NCBI GenBank assembly: GCA_018644785.1
Contig: JABGPV010000276.1
Coordinates: 1 to 6,423, forward strand
Length of the DNA stretch: 6,423 nt
Direction: 5' to 3'
From: Deltaproteobacteria bacterium
Lineage (GTDB): Bacteria; Desulfobacterota; DSM-4660; Desulfatiglandales; Desulfatiglandaceae
In this document: piece after piece, positions 1-6,423 of the stretch
Position numbering within the stretch: the stretch's first letter is position 1
Layout: every line of letters starts with the position of its first letter
Notes under the pieces: generated by a model
Told to the model about the DNA's origin: nothing
Database searches by the model: none
Seen by the model: the letters and a program-made list of their open reading frames with translations, nothing else
Translations under genes and position numbers: made by a program

Positions 1-432
1 TAAATCTCCAACCCTTCCGAGGCCTACCCCGGGCTCTTTGTCGTGAGGTTGTAGAACTTCGACATTTTGGAGCCCCATAAGATTTGCCAGGATATCGTTT
101 ATGCCGCCCTTGGCAACATCCAGATTGGTATGCGCGGTCACAACGGAGATATTTTTTCGTGCGGCCCGGGCCAGGATTTGCCCGGGGTAGGCGTTGATTT
201 CGATATGGGAAATAGATTTAAAGATCAGAGGATGATGGGTGAAAAGGACCTGAGCATTGGTTTCGGAAGCGTTCATTAGGGCATCGAGGGTGGGATCCAG
301 AGAAGAAAAAATCTTTTTAATCTTCTGCCCTGAATCCCCGATCTGAAGACCGGGATTGTCCCAAGGTTCTGCCAGCCTTGTGGGCGCAATGCGCTCAATC
401 AGACGCAGAAAATCTCCCAATGTTGGTATCAT
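1..432 (-). CDS. Nif3-family dinuclear metal-centre protein, N-terminal part (3' end outside window)
   Basis: The first 144 residues are visible, with no stop before the window edge. The protein opens with MIPTLGDFLRLIERIAP, followed by the family signature around W24-D25-N26 (AEPWDNPGLQIG). It then shows the metal-binding stretch THHPLIF at residues 65-71 (H66, H67) and HTNLD at 101-105 (H101, D105). These match the conserved N-terminal half of the Nif3/YbgI/YqfO family, whose members form hexameric rings with a two-metal site. Their cellular role is not settled; they are often annotated, without strong proof, as GTP cyclohydrolase I type 2. The ATG at 432 gives the usual family N-terminus. 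The upstream ribosome site is weak (CAGG about 8 bases before the ATG). A 12-bp hairpin ends about 37 bases before the start codon, leaving little room for a separate promoter, so the gene is probably read from upstream transcripts. A Nif3-family gene also lies downstream of sigA in B. subtilis. Confidence 0.93.
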   Translation of the reverse strand, partial: MIPTLGDFLRLIERIAPTRLAEPWDNPGLQIGDSGQKIKKIFSSLDPTLDALMNASETNAQVLFTHHPLIFKSISHIEINAYPGQILARAARKNISVVTAHTNLDVAKGGINDILANLMGLQNVEVLQPHDKEPGVGLGRVGDL

Positions 433-461
433 CGCAAAACCTGCTTTTGGCTCCCTTTTAG

Positions 462-500
462 AAAAGGTAAAGGGCGTATCCTGCTTGAGGATACGCCCTT
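462..500 (-). terminator. Perfect 12-bp hairpin with T-rich tail, between the tRNA and the Nif3-family gene
   Basis: Arms 470-481 and 489-500 are exact reverse complements (AAGGGCGTATCC and its partner), separated by a 7-base loop. Read on the minus strand, the stem is followed by TTTACCTTTT, an interrupted T tract. Read on the plus strand, the tail is not T-rich. This fits an intrinsic terminator for transcripts coming from the tRNA and possibly rpoD. The T tract is imperfect, so termination may be partial. Because the next start codon is so close, the hairpin could also act as a leader structure or an RNA processing/stability element. Confidence 0.7.
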
Positions 501-589
501 CCTGAAATCTTTATTCCCGATTTGGGTAAAACATCCGTTTAAAAATGGTAGAGGGCATGAACACACAAAGACTGCAAGATTATGGTTTA

Positions 590-665
590 TGGTGGGCCCA
601 CCTGGGTTCGAACCAGGGACCTACCGGTTATGAGCCGGTGGCTCTTCCAACTGAGCTATGGGCCC
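590..665 (-). tRNA. tRNA with anticodon CAU (elongator Met, or Ile2)
   Basis: The 76-base minus-strand sequence folds as a full cloverleaf. It has acceptor stem GGGCCCA/TGGGCCC, D stem GCTC/GAGC with loop AGTTGGAA, and anticodon stem ACCGG/CCGGT with loop CTCATAA. The variable loop is AGGTC, the T stem CCTGG/CCAGG with loop TTCGAAC, the discriminator A, and CCA is encoded. The anticodon is CAU. The paired G1-C72 end and the anticodon stem, which lacks three consecutive G-C pairs of the initiator type, argue against initiator tRNA. What remains is elongator tRNA-Met or tRNA-Ile2, whose C34 is changed to lysidine by TilS. The acceptor pairs C4-G69 and C5-G68 are features that favour Ile2 in E. 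coli, yet similar tRNAs in this group are commonly labelled Met, so the identity is left open. The gene lies 140 bases downstream of rpoD on the same strand. Confidence 0.96.
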
Positions 666-740
666 TCCAGATGCAGGCTGCCTTAGCGGCATCATTCCGC
701 CCTTATTAGGAGCGGTGCCATGATTTTGCAGCAGCCAATC

Positions 741-774
741 TTTATAGAATGAGCATCCAGTCAGAATTTGTCAA
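741..774 (-). promoter_or_regulatory. Possible promoter upstream of the tRNA gene
   Basis: On the minus strand an exact TTGACA lies at 774-769 and a TATAAA at 746-741, just after rpoD and 70-100 bases before the tRNA. The gap between them is 22 bases, too long for a standard pair. At the standard 17-base gap the -10 would be CATTCT, a poor match. Either element could belong to a real promoter that lets the tRNA be made independently of rpoD, but the pair is not convincing as it stands. Confidence 0.3.
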
Positions 775-805
775 GCAAAAAGCGGCACAACCAGAAGGGT
801 TTAAA

Positions 806-2578
806 TCAGTTATTATCCATAAAGCTTTTCAACTTTCTGCTTCGGCTGGGATGCCTCAGTTTTCTAAGGGCTTTGGCTTCTATCTGTCGAATGCGTTCTC
901 GGGTTACGCTGAAATCCCTTCCCACTTCTTCCAGGGTATGGTCCGCTTTTTCACCAATGCCGAACCGCATGCGAAGGACTTTTTCTTCCCTCGGTGTCAG
1001 GGTGGTCAGGACCCTCCTGGTTTGTTCGGCCAGACCAAAATTGACCACGGCATCTCCCGGTGAGAGGATATTCTTGTCTTCTATAAAATCTCCCAGATGA
1101 CTGTCTTCTTCTTCTCCGATGGGGGTTTCGAGGGAGATGGGTTCTTTGGCAATTTTCAGGACCTTTCTCACTTTGTCCAAAGGAAATTCCATCTTCTCAG
1201 CGATCTCTTCGGATGTGGGTTCACGTCCGTGCTCCTGAACCAGATACCGTGAGGTTCTCATGAGCTTGTTGATGGTTTCTATCATATGGACCGGAATGCG
1301 GATGGTTCTGGCCTGGTCGGCAATGGCACGGGTAATGGCCTGCCGTATCCACCAGGTGGCATAGGTGCTGAATTTATACCCCCGCTGGTATTCAAATTTG
1401 TCCACGGCCTTCATCAAACCGATATTGCCTTCCTGGATGAGATCCAGAAACATGAGCCCGCGGTTGGTATATTTTTTGGCAATACTGACCACCAGTCTCA
1501 GGTTGGCCTGAATCAATTCCGACTTTGCCCGGCTGGCTTTTTCAAGACTTCTTTCCACCCGTTCCAGTTCGGCTTTCAATTCCCTGGGTGTCAGGCTGGT
1601 TCTTTCTTTGACCTGCCCGATCACCCGTCGCGATGCGTCGGCTTTGGTCTTCAACGCGATGAGTTCACACTTTTTCAAATTTATGGGATCAATGACATCA
1701 TCATCCCTGGCCGATTCGGGAATTTGTGCGATGCATCGGTTCAAATAGCTAATGGGCTTTCCACCCGCCTCCAGCATGCACTCAGCAACATTCCCATCAG
1801 CGGTTTCAACGATTTTCAGAAGTTCGCGAAAACTCTCCAGCATGTTTTCGAGCTGCCTTTTTTCAAGGCTGAAAGTACTCACCACCGACATAATATCTTT
1901 TTGATCTTCGTTGACCTGAGCATTCAGCATATTGCGGGTTTCTTCCGAACAGCTTCTTTTTGCCATTTCACGCCGCTTATGGCGAATGCTCGCATTGAGT
2001 TCATGGATTTTATCGATCAGGTGGATCAGCGATTCCCTTTTTTCACCCATCTGCATGAAATTGTCGTCGTCTTCCAGATCATTGATGACATCTTTGAGCT
2101 TGACTTCCGTTTCCTTGAGGCGATCCCCCAGTATGATGATATGTTCCACACCGATGCCGCAGGTTAACAGGGCTTCCAGGGCCGCCTTTTCGCCGGCCTC
2201 AATCCGCTTGGCAATTTCCACCTCTCCCTCTCGTGTCAGCAGTGAAATACGGCCCATTTCTTTTAAATACATCTTGACCGGGTCTGAAATTCGCGACGTT
2301 GAGTCGGCCAGATCAAAGGAGGACGCACTTTTGTCTTCCTGTTTAATCCTCTCTTTCTTGGCATTTTTGCGTTTTTCAATCTTCTTTTTGGTGTTTTCAT
2401 CAATGACCATGATGTCCAATTCTTCAAACATCATCATCAGGTCATCGATTTGCTCTTCTGAGGAAATGATTTCTTCAGACAGGTCGTCATTCAGCTCTTC
2501 AAAGGTCACATAGCCTTTGTTTTTTCCCGTGGTGATCAACTTCTTGAGATTGACCATGTCTGTGCTTTTATCCATCAT
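806..2578 (-). CDS. rpoD: Primary RNA polymerase sigma factor, sigma-70 (RpoD)
   Basis: This 590-residue housekeeping sigma factor directs RNA polymerase to -35/-10 promoters. Region 1.1 is an acidic N-terminal domain (about 8-75), followed by a Lys/Glu-rich linker. Region 1.2 begins at [21 protein letters not shown] (99-119). A long non-conserved insert, partly helical and charged, spans about 135-350, as in proteobacterial sigma-70. Region 2 covers about 355-430, including [12 protein letters not shown], the core-binding [17 protein letters not shown] and the -10-melting [15 protein letters not shown]. Region 3 follows to about 510. Region 4 (527-585) carries the -35-binding helix-turn-helix, [18 protein letters not shown]. 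The chosen start is ATG 2578; a second ATG at 2575 directly follows and has slightly better spacing from the AGGAGG. The frame stays open for 71 more codons upstream, but those overlap dnaG. Spacing from dnaG is 17 bases, so the two are co-transcribed. Confidence 0.98.
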   Translation of the reverse strand: MMDKSTDMVNLKKLITTGKNKGYVTFEELNDDLSEEIISSEEQIDDLMMMFEELDIMVIDENTKKKIEKRKNAKKERIKQEDKSASSFDLADSTSRISDPVKMYLKEMGRISLLTREGEVEIAKRIEAGEKAALEALLTCGIGVEHIIILGDRLKETEVKLKDVINDLEDDDNFMQMGEKRESLIHLIDKIHELNASIRHKRREMAKRSCSEETRNMLNAQVNEDQKDIMSVVSTFSLEKRQLENMLESFRELLKIVETADGNVAECMLEAGGKPISYLNRCIAQIPESARDDDVIDPINLKKCELIALKTKADASRRVIGQVKERTSLTPRELKAELERVERSLEKASRAKSELIQANLRLVVSIAKKYTNRGLMFLDLIQEGNIGLMKAVDKFEYQRGYKFSTYATWWIRQAITRAIADQARTIRIPVHMIETINKLMRTSRYLVQEHGREPTSEEIAEKMEFPLDKVRKVLKIAKEPISLETPIGEEEDSHLGDFIEDKNILSPGDAVVNFGLAEQTRRVLTTLTPREEKVLRMRFGIGEKADHTLEEVGRDFSVTRERIRQIEAKALRKLRHPSRSRKLKSFMDNN

Positions 2579-2582
2579 ATGG

Positions 2583-2588
2583 CCTCCT
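2583..2588 (-). promoter_or_regulatory. Strong ribosome binding site that sets the rpoD start
   Basis: A perfect AGGAGG sits in the 17-base gap between the dnaG stop and rpoD, 4 bases before ATG 2578 and 7 before ATG 2575. It rules out the longer upstream reading frame as the real N-terminus. It contrasts with the weak site before dnaG on the same message. Confidence 0.9.
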
Positions 2589-2595
2589 GAATGAT

Positions 2596-4356
2596 TCATT
2601 TTCCAAAGGGCCGACCGGCGGCCTGTACTTTCATTTTTAAAATTTCGTTTATGGCCCGCAGGTCTCCCTTGGCCTTTCTTAATGAATCCGCTATCATCTT
2701 TTCCTGTGCATCTTCTGTAAACTCCCGTATTGCCTGTTTTATTTCCCGATCCGAACAGAAAGAAGGGCGAAATGCAAATTCCCGAAGCCATACCCGGTCC
2801 CCATTGTGATTAAGACGTTCCTGGATGGTCTCAAAGGTCATCTCATCTGCCTTTCCACACCCGTCAAAGATGACATCCACAATCCTGCGGATCATGGGGT
2901 CGGAAATTAGCCTCCTACAGTGATGGCCTTTCAGGTCGGCAACCGTTTGAGGATAATGCAACAAAAGATTGAGAAGTTGAATTTCTCTTAAAGGCTTGTT
3001 TGCATTCGCGGATGCAAATTGGCCTTTTATTTCTTGTTTGAGGCGACTTTTCCCCGAGGATTGTTTGACGCCCTTTAACGCGGAAATGACTACGGATTCC
3101 CCAATATCGGTTCTTTCAGAGAGCCTTTTTATGTACAAAGCCCGTTGGGTTTCATTGCGCACCTTTGCCAGAATGGGGAGTATTTCTTCCAGAATGTCGA
3201 CTTTGCGATCAATGTTTTCAGGGTCTTGCCCAAGTTTGTGATCCATATAGAAATCAAACAGCGATGGGGCGGTGTCCAGAAGTTTCGAGAAAGCCTCCTG
3301 ACCGTTGTTGTTAATAAAGCTGTCAGGATCGTGCCCCTTGGGCAAGATGACGGCCCTTGCCGAAAGCCGTTCATTCAGGAAAATAGGCAAGGTCCGCAAG
3401 GCGGCCGCTTTTCCGGCTTCGTCAGCGTCAAAGACCACAACCGCCTCTTTTCCGATCCCTTTGAGCTTTCGAACGGGGGTCTCAGAGAGTGCGGTTCCCA
3501 GCGTTGCCACCACCTCCTTCAGCCCATGCTTTCTGAGGGCCAGGCAGTCCATATAGCCTTCCACCACAATGGCACGCCCCGTCTCTCGAATGGCTTTTCT
3601 GGAAGCGTCAAAACCATAAAGGCACGTGCCCTTGTGAAAAAGCGGGGTTTCAGGCGTGTTGACATATTTTGGCAAAGTATCATCAAGGACTCTTCCACCA
3701 AAACCGATGACCCGCTTTTTCTGGGTCAAATCCATTATGGGAAACATCACCCTTTCCCTGAACAGATCGTAATAGTGCCCCTTATCGCTCCGTTTAAGGA
3801 CGCCTGCAGCAAAAGCCGTTTCTAGCGATACTTTTCTGCTCAGAAGAAACTGCTTCAAGCCATCCCACCCTTTCGGCGCATAGCCCAGGTGAAATTCTTC
3901 TATAATGCTATGGGAGATGGACCGCCTTTTGAAATAATCACGGCCGGGTTTTCCCCTAGCCGGATGCGCCAGCTCCTTTTGAAAATAGATGGTCGCCAGT
4001 TCGTTGATCTTGTAAAGTGTTTCTCTGTAATCCGCTTTCTTTTTTTCTTCTGCCGTGAAATGCTTCTCGGGCAGCTGTACATTGTATCTTTCCGCCAGAT
4101 CACTCAGCGCTTCGGGAAAACTGAGACTGTGATACGCCATCCAAAAAGCAAAGACATCCCCTCCCTGCTTGCATCCGAAGCAATGGAACATCTGCTTATC
4201 CTGGCTGACCGTGAAAGAAGGCGCCTTTTCTCCATGAAAAGGGCAAAGCCCCACAAAATTTTTCCCTGCCTTTTTGAGTTGAACAAACTGGCCCACAACC
4301 GAAACGATATCGGCTGCCTGCTTTATCTCCTCTTTGGCGGACTGGTAACTTATCAT
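2596..4356 (-). CDS. dnaG: DNA primase DnaG
   Basis: This 586-residue primase makes the RNA primers for the leading and lagging strands at the replication fork, with DnaB helicase. The N-terminal zinc-binding domain has C38-P-F-H41 and C59-x-x-C62 as ligands ([17 protein letters not shown], then [10 protein letters not shown]). The catalytic core follows at about 110-370. Its N-terminal subdomain includes [10 protein letters not shown] and VIGFGGRVL, and its TOPRIM fold has the acidic motif VVEGYMD (E266, D270) and VVFDADEAG (D310, D312), which bind the catalytic metals. The C-terminal part, about 440-586, fits the variable helicase-binding domain. The start at ATG 4356 places the zinc domain at the usual distance from the N-terminus. 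An in-frame TTG at 4395 would add 13 residues of no family likeness. No good Shine-Dalgarno is visible before 4356 (only GAAG about 8 bases away), in keeping with the low expression usual for primase. Confidence 0.98.
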   Translation of the reverse strand: MISYQSAKEEIKQAADIVSVVGQFVQLKKAGKNFVGLCPFHGEKAPSFTVSQDKQMFHCFGCKQGGDVFAFWMAYHSLSFPEALSDLAERYNVQLPEKHFTAEEKKKADYRETLYKINELATIYFQKELAHPARGKPGRDYFKRRSISHSIIEEFHLGYAPKGWDGLKQFLLSRKVSLETAFAAGVLKRSDKGHYYDLFRERVMFPIMDLTQKKRVIGFGGRVLDDTLPKYVNTPETPLFHKGTCLYGFDASRKAIRETGRAIVVEGYMDCLALRKHGLKEVVATLGTALSETPVRKLKGIGKEAVVVFDADEAGKAAALRTLPIFLNERLSARAVILPKGHDPDSFINNNGQEAFSKLLDTAPSLFDFYMDHKLGQDPENIDRKVDILEEILPILAKVRNETQRALYIKRLSERTDIGESVVISALKGVKQSSGKSRLKQEIKGQFASANANKPLREIQLLNLLLHYPQTVADLKGHHCRRLISDPMIRRIVDVIFDGCGKADEMTFETIQERLNHNGDRVWLREFAFRPSFCSDREIKQAIREFTEDAQEKMIADSLRKAKGDLRAINEILKMKVQAAGRPFGK

Positions 4357-4410
4357 GGGTTGTTCTTCATTTGTTGCCGCAAAAAAAGCGTTCAATACGC
4401 GATCTGTTAA

Positions 4411-4449
4411 GCATAAAAATGCCCGACGGGATTGTTCTACCGTACAGGC
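4411..4449 (-). terminator. Bulged hairpin plus T run between yqeY and dnaG (possible attenuator)
   Basis: On the minus strand, GCCTGTACGG (4449-4440) pairs with CCGTCGGGC (4429-4421) through nine pairs, one of them G-U, with one bulged T. The loop is 10 bases. Five consecutive T follow after one A. It lies 28 bases after the yqeY stop and more than 50 bases before the dnaG start. This is the form of an intrinsic terminator of moderate strength. Since no equally good promoter is seen between it and dnaG, read-through is likely needed for dnaG and rpoD, which makes it an attenuator candidate. This is read by eye; folding energy was not computed. Confidence 0.5.
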
Positions 4450-4476
4450 CTCATCAACGAAATTTCAAACCCCTTT

Positions 4477-4932
4477 TTATGCAGACCTTCCGGCCAGCAA
4501 CCTTCTGACAATTTCATTAACCTCCTTGCCCTGGGCTTTTCCTGCCATCCTCGGCATGGCTGTTTTCATAACCCTTCCCAGGTCCGAGGGCTTTTCAGCG
4601 GATAATTCCAGGATTATTTCCCTCAGTGTCTTTTCAATATCCTCCGGCGTCAACTGCTGGGGCATATAGCCATAAAAAATCGCCACCTCTGTTTCTTCTT
4701 TAAGGGCAATATCCTCCCGACCCGCATTTCTGAACTCTTTTGCAGACTCTTTACCCTTCTTAATCAGGGAGAAAATGACTCCTTGAATCTCCTCGTCCTT
4801 CAACTTCCGTTGTTTGTCTACCTGTAGATTTTTAAGTGCGGTCTTCAGCATTCTCATACAGGAAAGGCGAACGACATCCTTTTCTTTCATGGCTTTCTTC
4901 AGATCTTCAACGATTTTTTCCTCAAGTGACAT
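4477..4932 (-). CDS. yqeY: YqeY-like protein (GatB/YqeY domain)
   Basis: This is a 151-residue soluble protein of the usual family length, beginning MSLEEKIVEDLKKAMKEKD. It shows the family pattern: the helical N-terminal half with RLSCMRMLKTALKN (22-35) and DEEIQGVIFSLIKKGKESAKEF (46-67), and the short C-terminal helical domain starting at MPQQLTPEDIE, with DLGRVMKTAMPRMAGKAQGKEVNEIVRRLL at its end. The C-terminal domain is related to the tail of GatB, the amidotransferase subunit that binds tRNA, but the role of the stand-alone protein is not established. The start at ATG 4932 has AGGTAGGT upstream and gives the standard N-terminus; 20 more upstream codons are open but overlap the promoter. 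In many proteobacteria a yqeY-like gene sits between rpsU and dnaG; here rpsU is absent and yqeY is the first gene. Confidence 0.95.
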   Translation of the reverse strand: MSLEEKIVEDLKKAMKEKDVVRLSCMRMLKTALKNLQVDKQRKLKDEEIQGVIFSLIKKGKESAKEFRNAGREDIALKEETEVAIFYGYMPQQLTPEDIEKTLREIILELSAEKPSDLGRVMKTAMPRMAGKAQGKEVNEIVRRLLAGRSA

Positions 4933-4953
4933 AAGACCTACCTGTGATCGTGG

Positions 4954-4975
4954 CCGAACAATTATAAATGTTCGG
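4954..4975. promoter_or_regulatory. Near-perfect 22-bp palindrome over the -10 box (candidate operator)
   Basis: CCGAACA at 4954-4960 and TGTTCGG at 4969-4975 are exact 7-bp inverted arms around an 8-base centre that itself contains the palindrome TTATAA. Twenty of 22 positions are symmetric. It covers the whole TATAAT of the yqeY promoter and the likely transcription start, where a bound dimeric repressor would block transcription. It has no T tract and lies mostly before the transcript begins, so it is not a good terminator. The GAAC/GTTC half-sites recall the Gram-positive-type LexA box, but the gap is 10 bases instead of 4, so the protein that binds is unknown. Confidence 0.55.
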
Positions 4976-4988
4976 TTTTGTATTGCAA
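4961..4988 (-). promoter_or_regulatory. Sigma-70 promoter of the yqeY-dnaG-rpoD operon
   Basis: Minus strand: the -35 TTGCAA (4988-4983) is followed by 16 bases and a perfect -10 TATAAT (4966-4961). Transcription would start near 4954, giving a leader of about 22 bases with the yqeY ribosome site inside it. If the promoter is active, rpoD would partly control its own synthesis, as its product recognises such boxes. Confidence 0.7.
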
Positions 4989-5016
4989 TCACATATTTCC
5001 AACATTATGACGCGTC

Positions 5017-5043
5017 GGCAAAATGTCAACCCGGCATTTTGGC
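5017..5043 (-). terminator. Weak hairpin after hisA
   Basis: Arms 5017-5025 and 5035-5043 (GGCAAAATG and CATTTTGGC) pair in eight of nine positions with one G-G mismatch, around a 9-base loop, beginning about 20 bases after the hisA stop. There is no T tract on the minus strand, so it is at best a weak or Rho-assisted end for hisA transcripts. Confidence 0.25.
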
Positions 5044-5062
5044 AGATTTTGTTCTTTGCGCA

Positions 5063-5785
5063 TTATTGGCATGCTTTTATGGCGGCGGCAAGATCAAGGC
5101 TGCCATCGTAAAGGGCTCGTCCGGTAATAAAACCCATAACCCCGTCTGCTGCCAGGGGAAGGATTTTTAACACATCATCCATCTCAGAAATCCCGCCGGA
5201 AGCGATGACCGGAATGTTCGTTGTTCTGGCCAGGGCTCCGGTTGCTTCCACATTGCAGCCGGTTCTCATACCGTCTCGGTTGATGTCCGTGTATATAATC
5301 GCCGCCAGGCCATCATTTTCAAACCGTTTGGTAAGGGCTTCAGGGGTTAGGTTTATTTCTTCTGTCCACCCCTCTACCGCAATACGGTTGTTTCGCGCAT
5401 CAATGCCCAGAATGATTCGACCGGGGTACAAACGGCAGGCCTCCTTGACAAAGTCCGGATTTTTGTGGGCCACTGTCCCCAGAATAACATATTGAAGCCC
5501 GAGATCAAAGTACGCACGAAGCGTCGCCATGTCCCGCACACCCCCGCCCAGCTCCACGGGAATGGGAACCGCCTCAACAATTCGGCTGATGGTTTTTTGA
5601 TTGACGGGCTGTCCACTGACCGCGCCGTCCAGATCCACCAGATGAAGTCTTTTGGCGCCGCATTCAAACCATTTCCTTGCCATCTCTTCAGGCTTGTCTG
5701 AAAATATGGTCTCATCGGACATGCGGCCCTGTTTGAGCCTGACGCATTTACTATTTTTTATATCAATTGCCGGAATGATCAGCAC
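5063..5785 (-). CDS. hisA: HisA, phosphoribosylformimino-AICAR phosphate (ProFAR) isomerase
   Basis: This 240-residue enzyme opens the ribose ring of ProFAR by an Amadori rearrangement to give PRFAR, the fourth step of histidine synthesis (EC 5.3.1.16), in the cytoplasm. The (beta-alpha)8 barrel is visible in repeated half-barrel form. It opens with MLIIPAIDIKNSKCVRLKQG (catalytic D8), then HLVDLDGAVSGQPVN, VELGGGVRD (first phosphate site), GIDARNNRIAVEGW (D129, the second catalytic acid), YTDINRDGMRTGCN, and ASGGISEMDD with GFITGRALYDG (second phosphate site). Length is typical. HisF is similar, but the VDLDGA...G, GW and RDG patterns fit HisA. The start is a GTG at 5785, with AAGGA five bases before it, and gives the canonical N-terminus. 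It overlaps the upstream gene by 23 bases, implying translational coupling. Other his genes are not seen here and may lie beyond the right edge. Confidence 0.97.
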   Translation of the reverse strand: MLIIPAIDIKNSKCVRLKQGRMSDETIFSDKPEEMARKWFECGAKRLHLVDLDGAVSGQPVNQKTISRIVEAVPIPVELGGGVRDMATLRAYFDLGLQYVILGTVAHKNPDFVKEACRLYPGRIILGIDARNNRIAVEGWTEEINLTPEALTKRFENDGLAAIIYTDINRDGMRTGCNVEATGALARTTNIPVIASGGISEMDDVLKILPLAADGVMGFITGRALYDGSLDLAAAIKACQ

Positions 5786-6423
5786 TGGTTTCCTTTTCCC
5801 CTTCTTTTTTGGGTTTTGGGATCCCTGGCATTTCCCTAATGAGTTTTTCCAGACCGATATCGGCCAGTTTTTCGGCTGTCAGCCATCGTCCGGCGCTTTT
5901 CACATAGGTATCAAAATCAAAAAGATCCGCAAATAAAGACTGCTGTGTTTTGTCAAAATGGCTGCGCCACAAAATGGCCCCGTTTGAGGGTCGTACCAGA
6001 ACGAGATCAAATGATACCGACGCGGGTCTGTCCACCGCGAAATCACTGCCAACGCGTTTCTGCCAACGATAAATACGGCCGGTAAGAACCGCATCGGCTT
6101 CGAAGGTTTTCCCCACGGACTGCAGCATTTCCCGCGGGGTTTTTTCCATTTTTTTGTCCCCGTCAATGATACTTGCCAACACACCCCTGGCCTGGCCGGG
6201 AGATACCAGTGTCCACTGCTTCCCCTCCAAGAGGTCACTGAATAAGACTTTGTTCATCTGCCTTACCACATCCACAGGCACGGGTTCGGCCAGAAACGAA
6301 GTGCCGGTTATGGGATTTTCAACAAGGTTCGGTCCCGGCCCTTCGGTCATCGCGGCGCGAAAGCCCGTGACCACGACTTTTTTTATCTCCTGGTGTAAAC
6401 GGGTCTGATATGCGGTAGGTTTT
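5763..6423 (-). CDS. Putative envelope protein, probable lipoprotein (5' end outside window)
   Basis: 219 residues are visible. The frame is open to the right edge with no stop, so the N-terminus, where a signal peptide would be, is not seen. The visible part starts KPTAYQTRLHQEIKKVVVTGFRAA, in which VVVTGF looks like the first strand of a CsgG/TolB-N-like alpha/beta domain. Later come DVVRQMNKVLFSDLLEG, a strand-rich core ADAVLTGRIYRWQKRVGSDF, then PASVSFDLVLVRPSNGAILWRSHFDKTQQSL, and a helical part with LTAEKLADIGLEKLIREMP. The C-terminal tail is Lys/Glu-rich. The ADAVLxGxIYR...SxSFDLxLxxxxxGxILWRxxFDKTQ pattern is what I recall from uncharacterised deltaproteobacterial lipoproteins; it was not searched. 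An in-frame GTG at 6374 has AGGAG 12 bases upstream, a poor spacing, and would cut off the VVV strand, so a partial gene is preferred. The 3' end overlaps hisA. Function is unknown. Confidence 0.7.
   Translation of the reverse strand, partial: KPTAYQTRLHQEIKKVVVTGFRAAMTEGPGPNLVENPITGTSFLAEPVPVDVVRQMNKVLFSDLLEGKQWTLVSPGQARGVLASIIDGDKKMEKTPREMLQSVGKTFEADAVLTGRIYRWQKRVGSDFAVDRPASVSFDLVLVRPSNGAILWRSHFDKTQQSLFADLFDFDTYVKSAGRWLTAEKLADIGLEKLIREMPGIPKPKKEGEKETSADHSGN

Noticed and set aside
67..279. Plus-strand 70-codon frame near the left edge
   Set aside because: It is antisense to the Nif3-family coding sequence, whose conserved metal-binding motifs settle the strand.
666..740. Small inverted repeats such as CCGCTC/GGGCGG upstream of the tRNA
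   Set aside because: Stems are only 4-6 bp with no T tract; they are as expected by chance in a GC-rich leader, and no function can be supported.
749..1063. Plus-strand frame spanning the rpoD 3' end
   Set aside because: It is antisense to the conserved region 4 of the sigma factor and resembles no protein family.
1286..2167. Plus-strand open frame of 293 codons opposite rpoD
   Set aside because: It lies entirely antisense to the well-supported rpoD, its translation shows no family motif, and it is a by-product of codon bias on the other strand.
2579..2791. 71-codon N-terminal extension of the rpoD frame
   Set aside because: It overlaps the dnaG 3' end in another frame, has no sigma-like sequence, and the AGGAGG at 2583-2588 marks the true start.
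3145..3825. Plus-strand open frame of 226 codons opposite dnaG
   Set aside because: It is antisense to the TOPRIM/catalytic core of DnaG, with no ribosome site or recognisable domain.
5002..5029. TTGACA with TAATGT or CATAAT as a second promoter for yqeY
   Set aside because: The -35 is exact, but the -10 candidates are either poor (16-base gap) or too close (14-base gap). The downstream TTGCAA/TATAAT pair is better.

Overview
The window is a compact stretch of core genes. All credible genes read on the minus strand, so the biological order runs from high to low coordinates: the end of a putative envelope lipoprotein gene, hisA, a yqeY-like gene, dnaG, rpoD, a tRNA with anticodon CAU, and the start of a Nif3-family gene that runs off the left edge. 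Base composition is balanced. The proteins look like those of a Gram-negative, probably anaerobic member of the former Deltaproteobacteria (Desulfobacterota). This rests on the style of the sigma-70 protein, the lipoprotein family and the gene order. It is an inference; no species-level call is possible from the sequence alone.

Right part (5063-6423): the 3' part of a gene for a secreted or lipoprotein-like protein overlaps the GTG start of hisA by 23 bases, so the two are very likely co-transcribed. HisA is complete, with both catalytic aspartates.

Centre (806-4990): a version of the bacterial 'macromolecular synthesis' operon, yqeY-dnaG-rpoD. It lies behind a good sigma-70 promoter (TTGCAA, 16 bp, TATAAT) whose -10 box sits inside a 22-bp near-perfect palindrome, a likely operator. 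Between yqeY and dnaG is a 120-bp spacer with a bulged hairpin followed by a T run. Its place matches that of the partial terminator between rpsU and dnaG in E. coli. dnaG has a weak ribosome binding site, whereas rpoD, 17 bp downstream, has a perfect AGGAGG. The layout suggests low primase and high sigma factor output from one message.

Left part (1-805): the 373 bases between rpoD and the Nif3-family gene hold one elongator-type tRNA(CAU) with encoded CCA, a possible promoter for it, and a perfect 12-bp hairpin with a T-rich tail just before the Nif3-family start. This gene set (dnaG, rpoD, then a Nif3-like gene) resembles the B. subtilis dnaG-sigA region.

I found no mobile element, CRISPR array, phage remnant or evidently new multi-gene system. 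The points worth checking are regulatory: the palindrome on the -10 box, the internal attenuator-like hairpin, the leader hairpin of the Nif3-family gene, and whether the tRNA is Met or Ile2.
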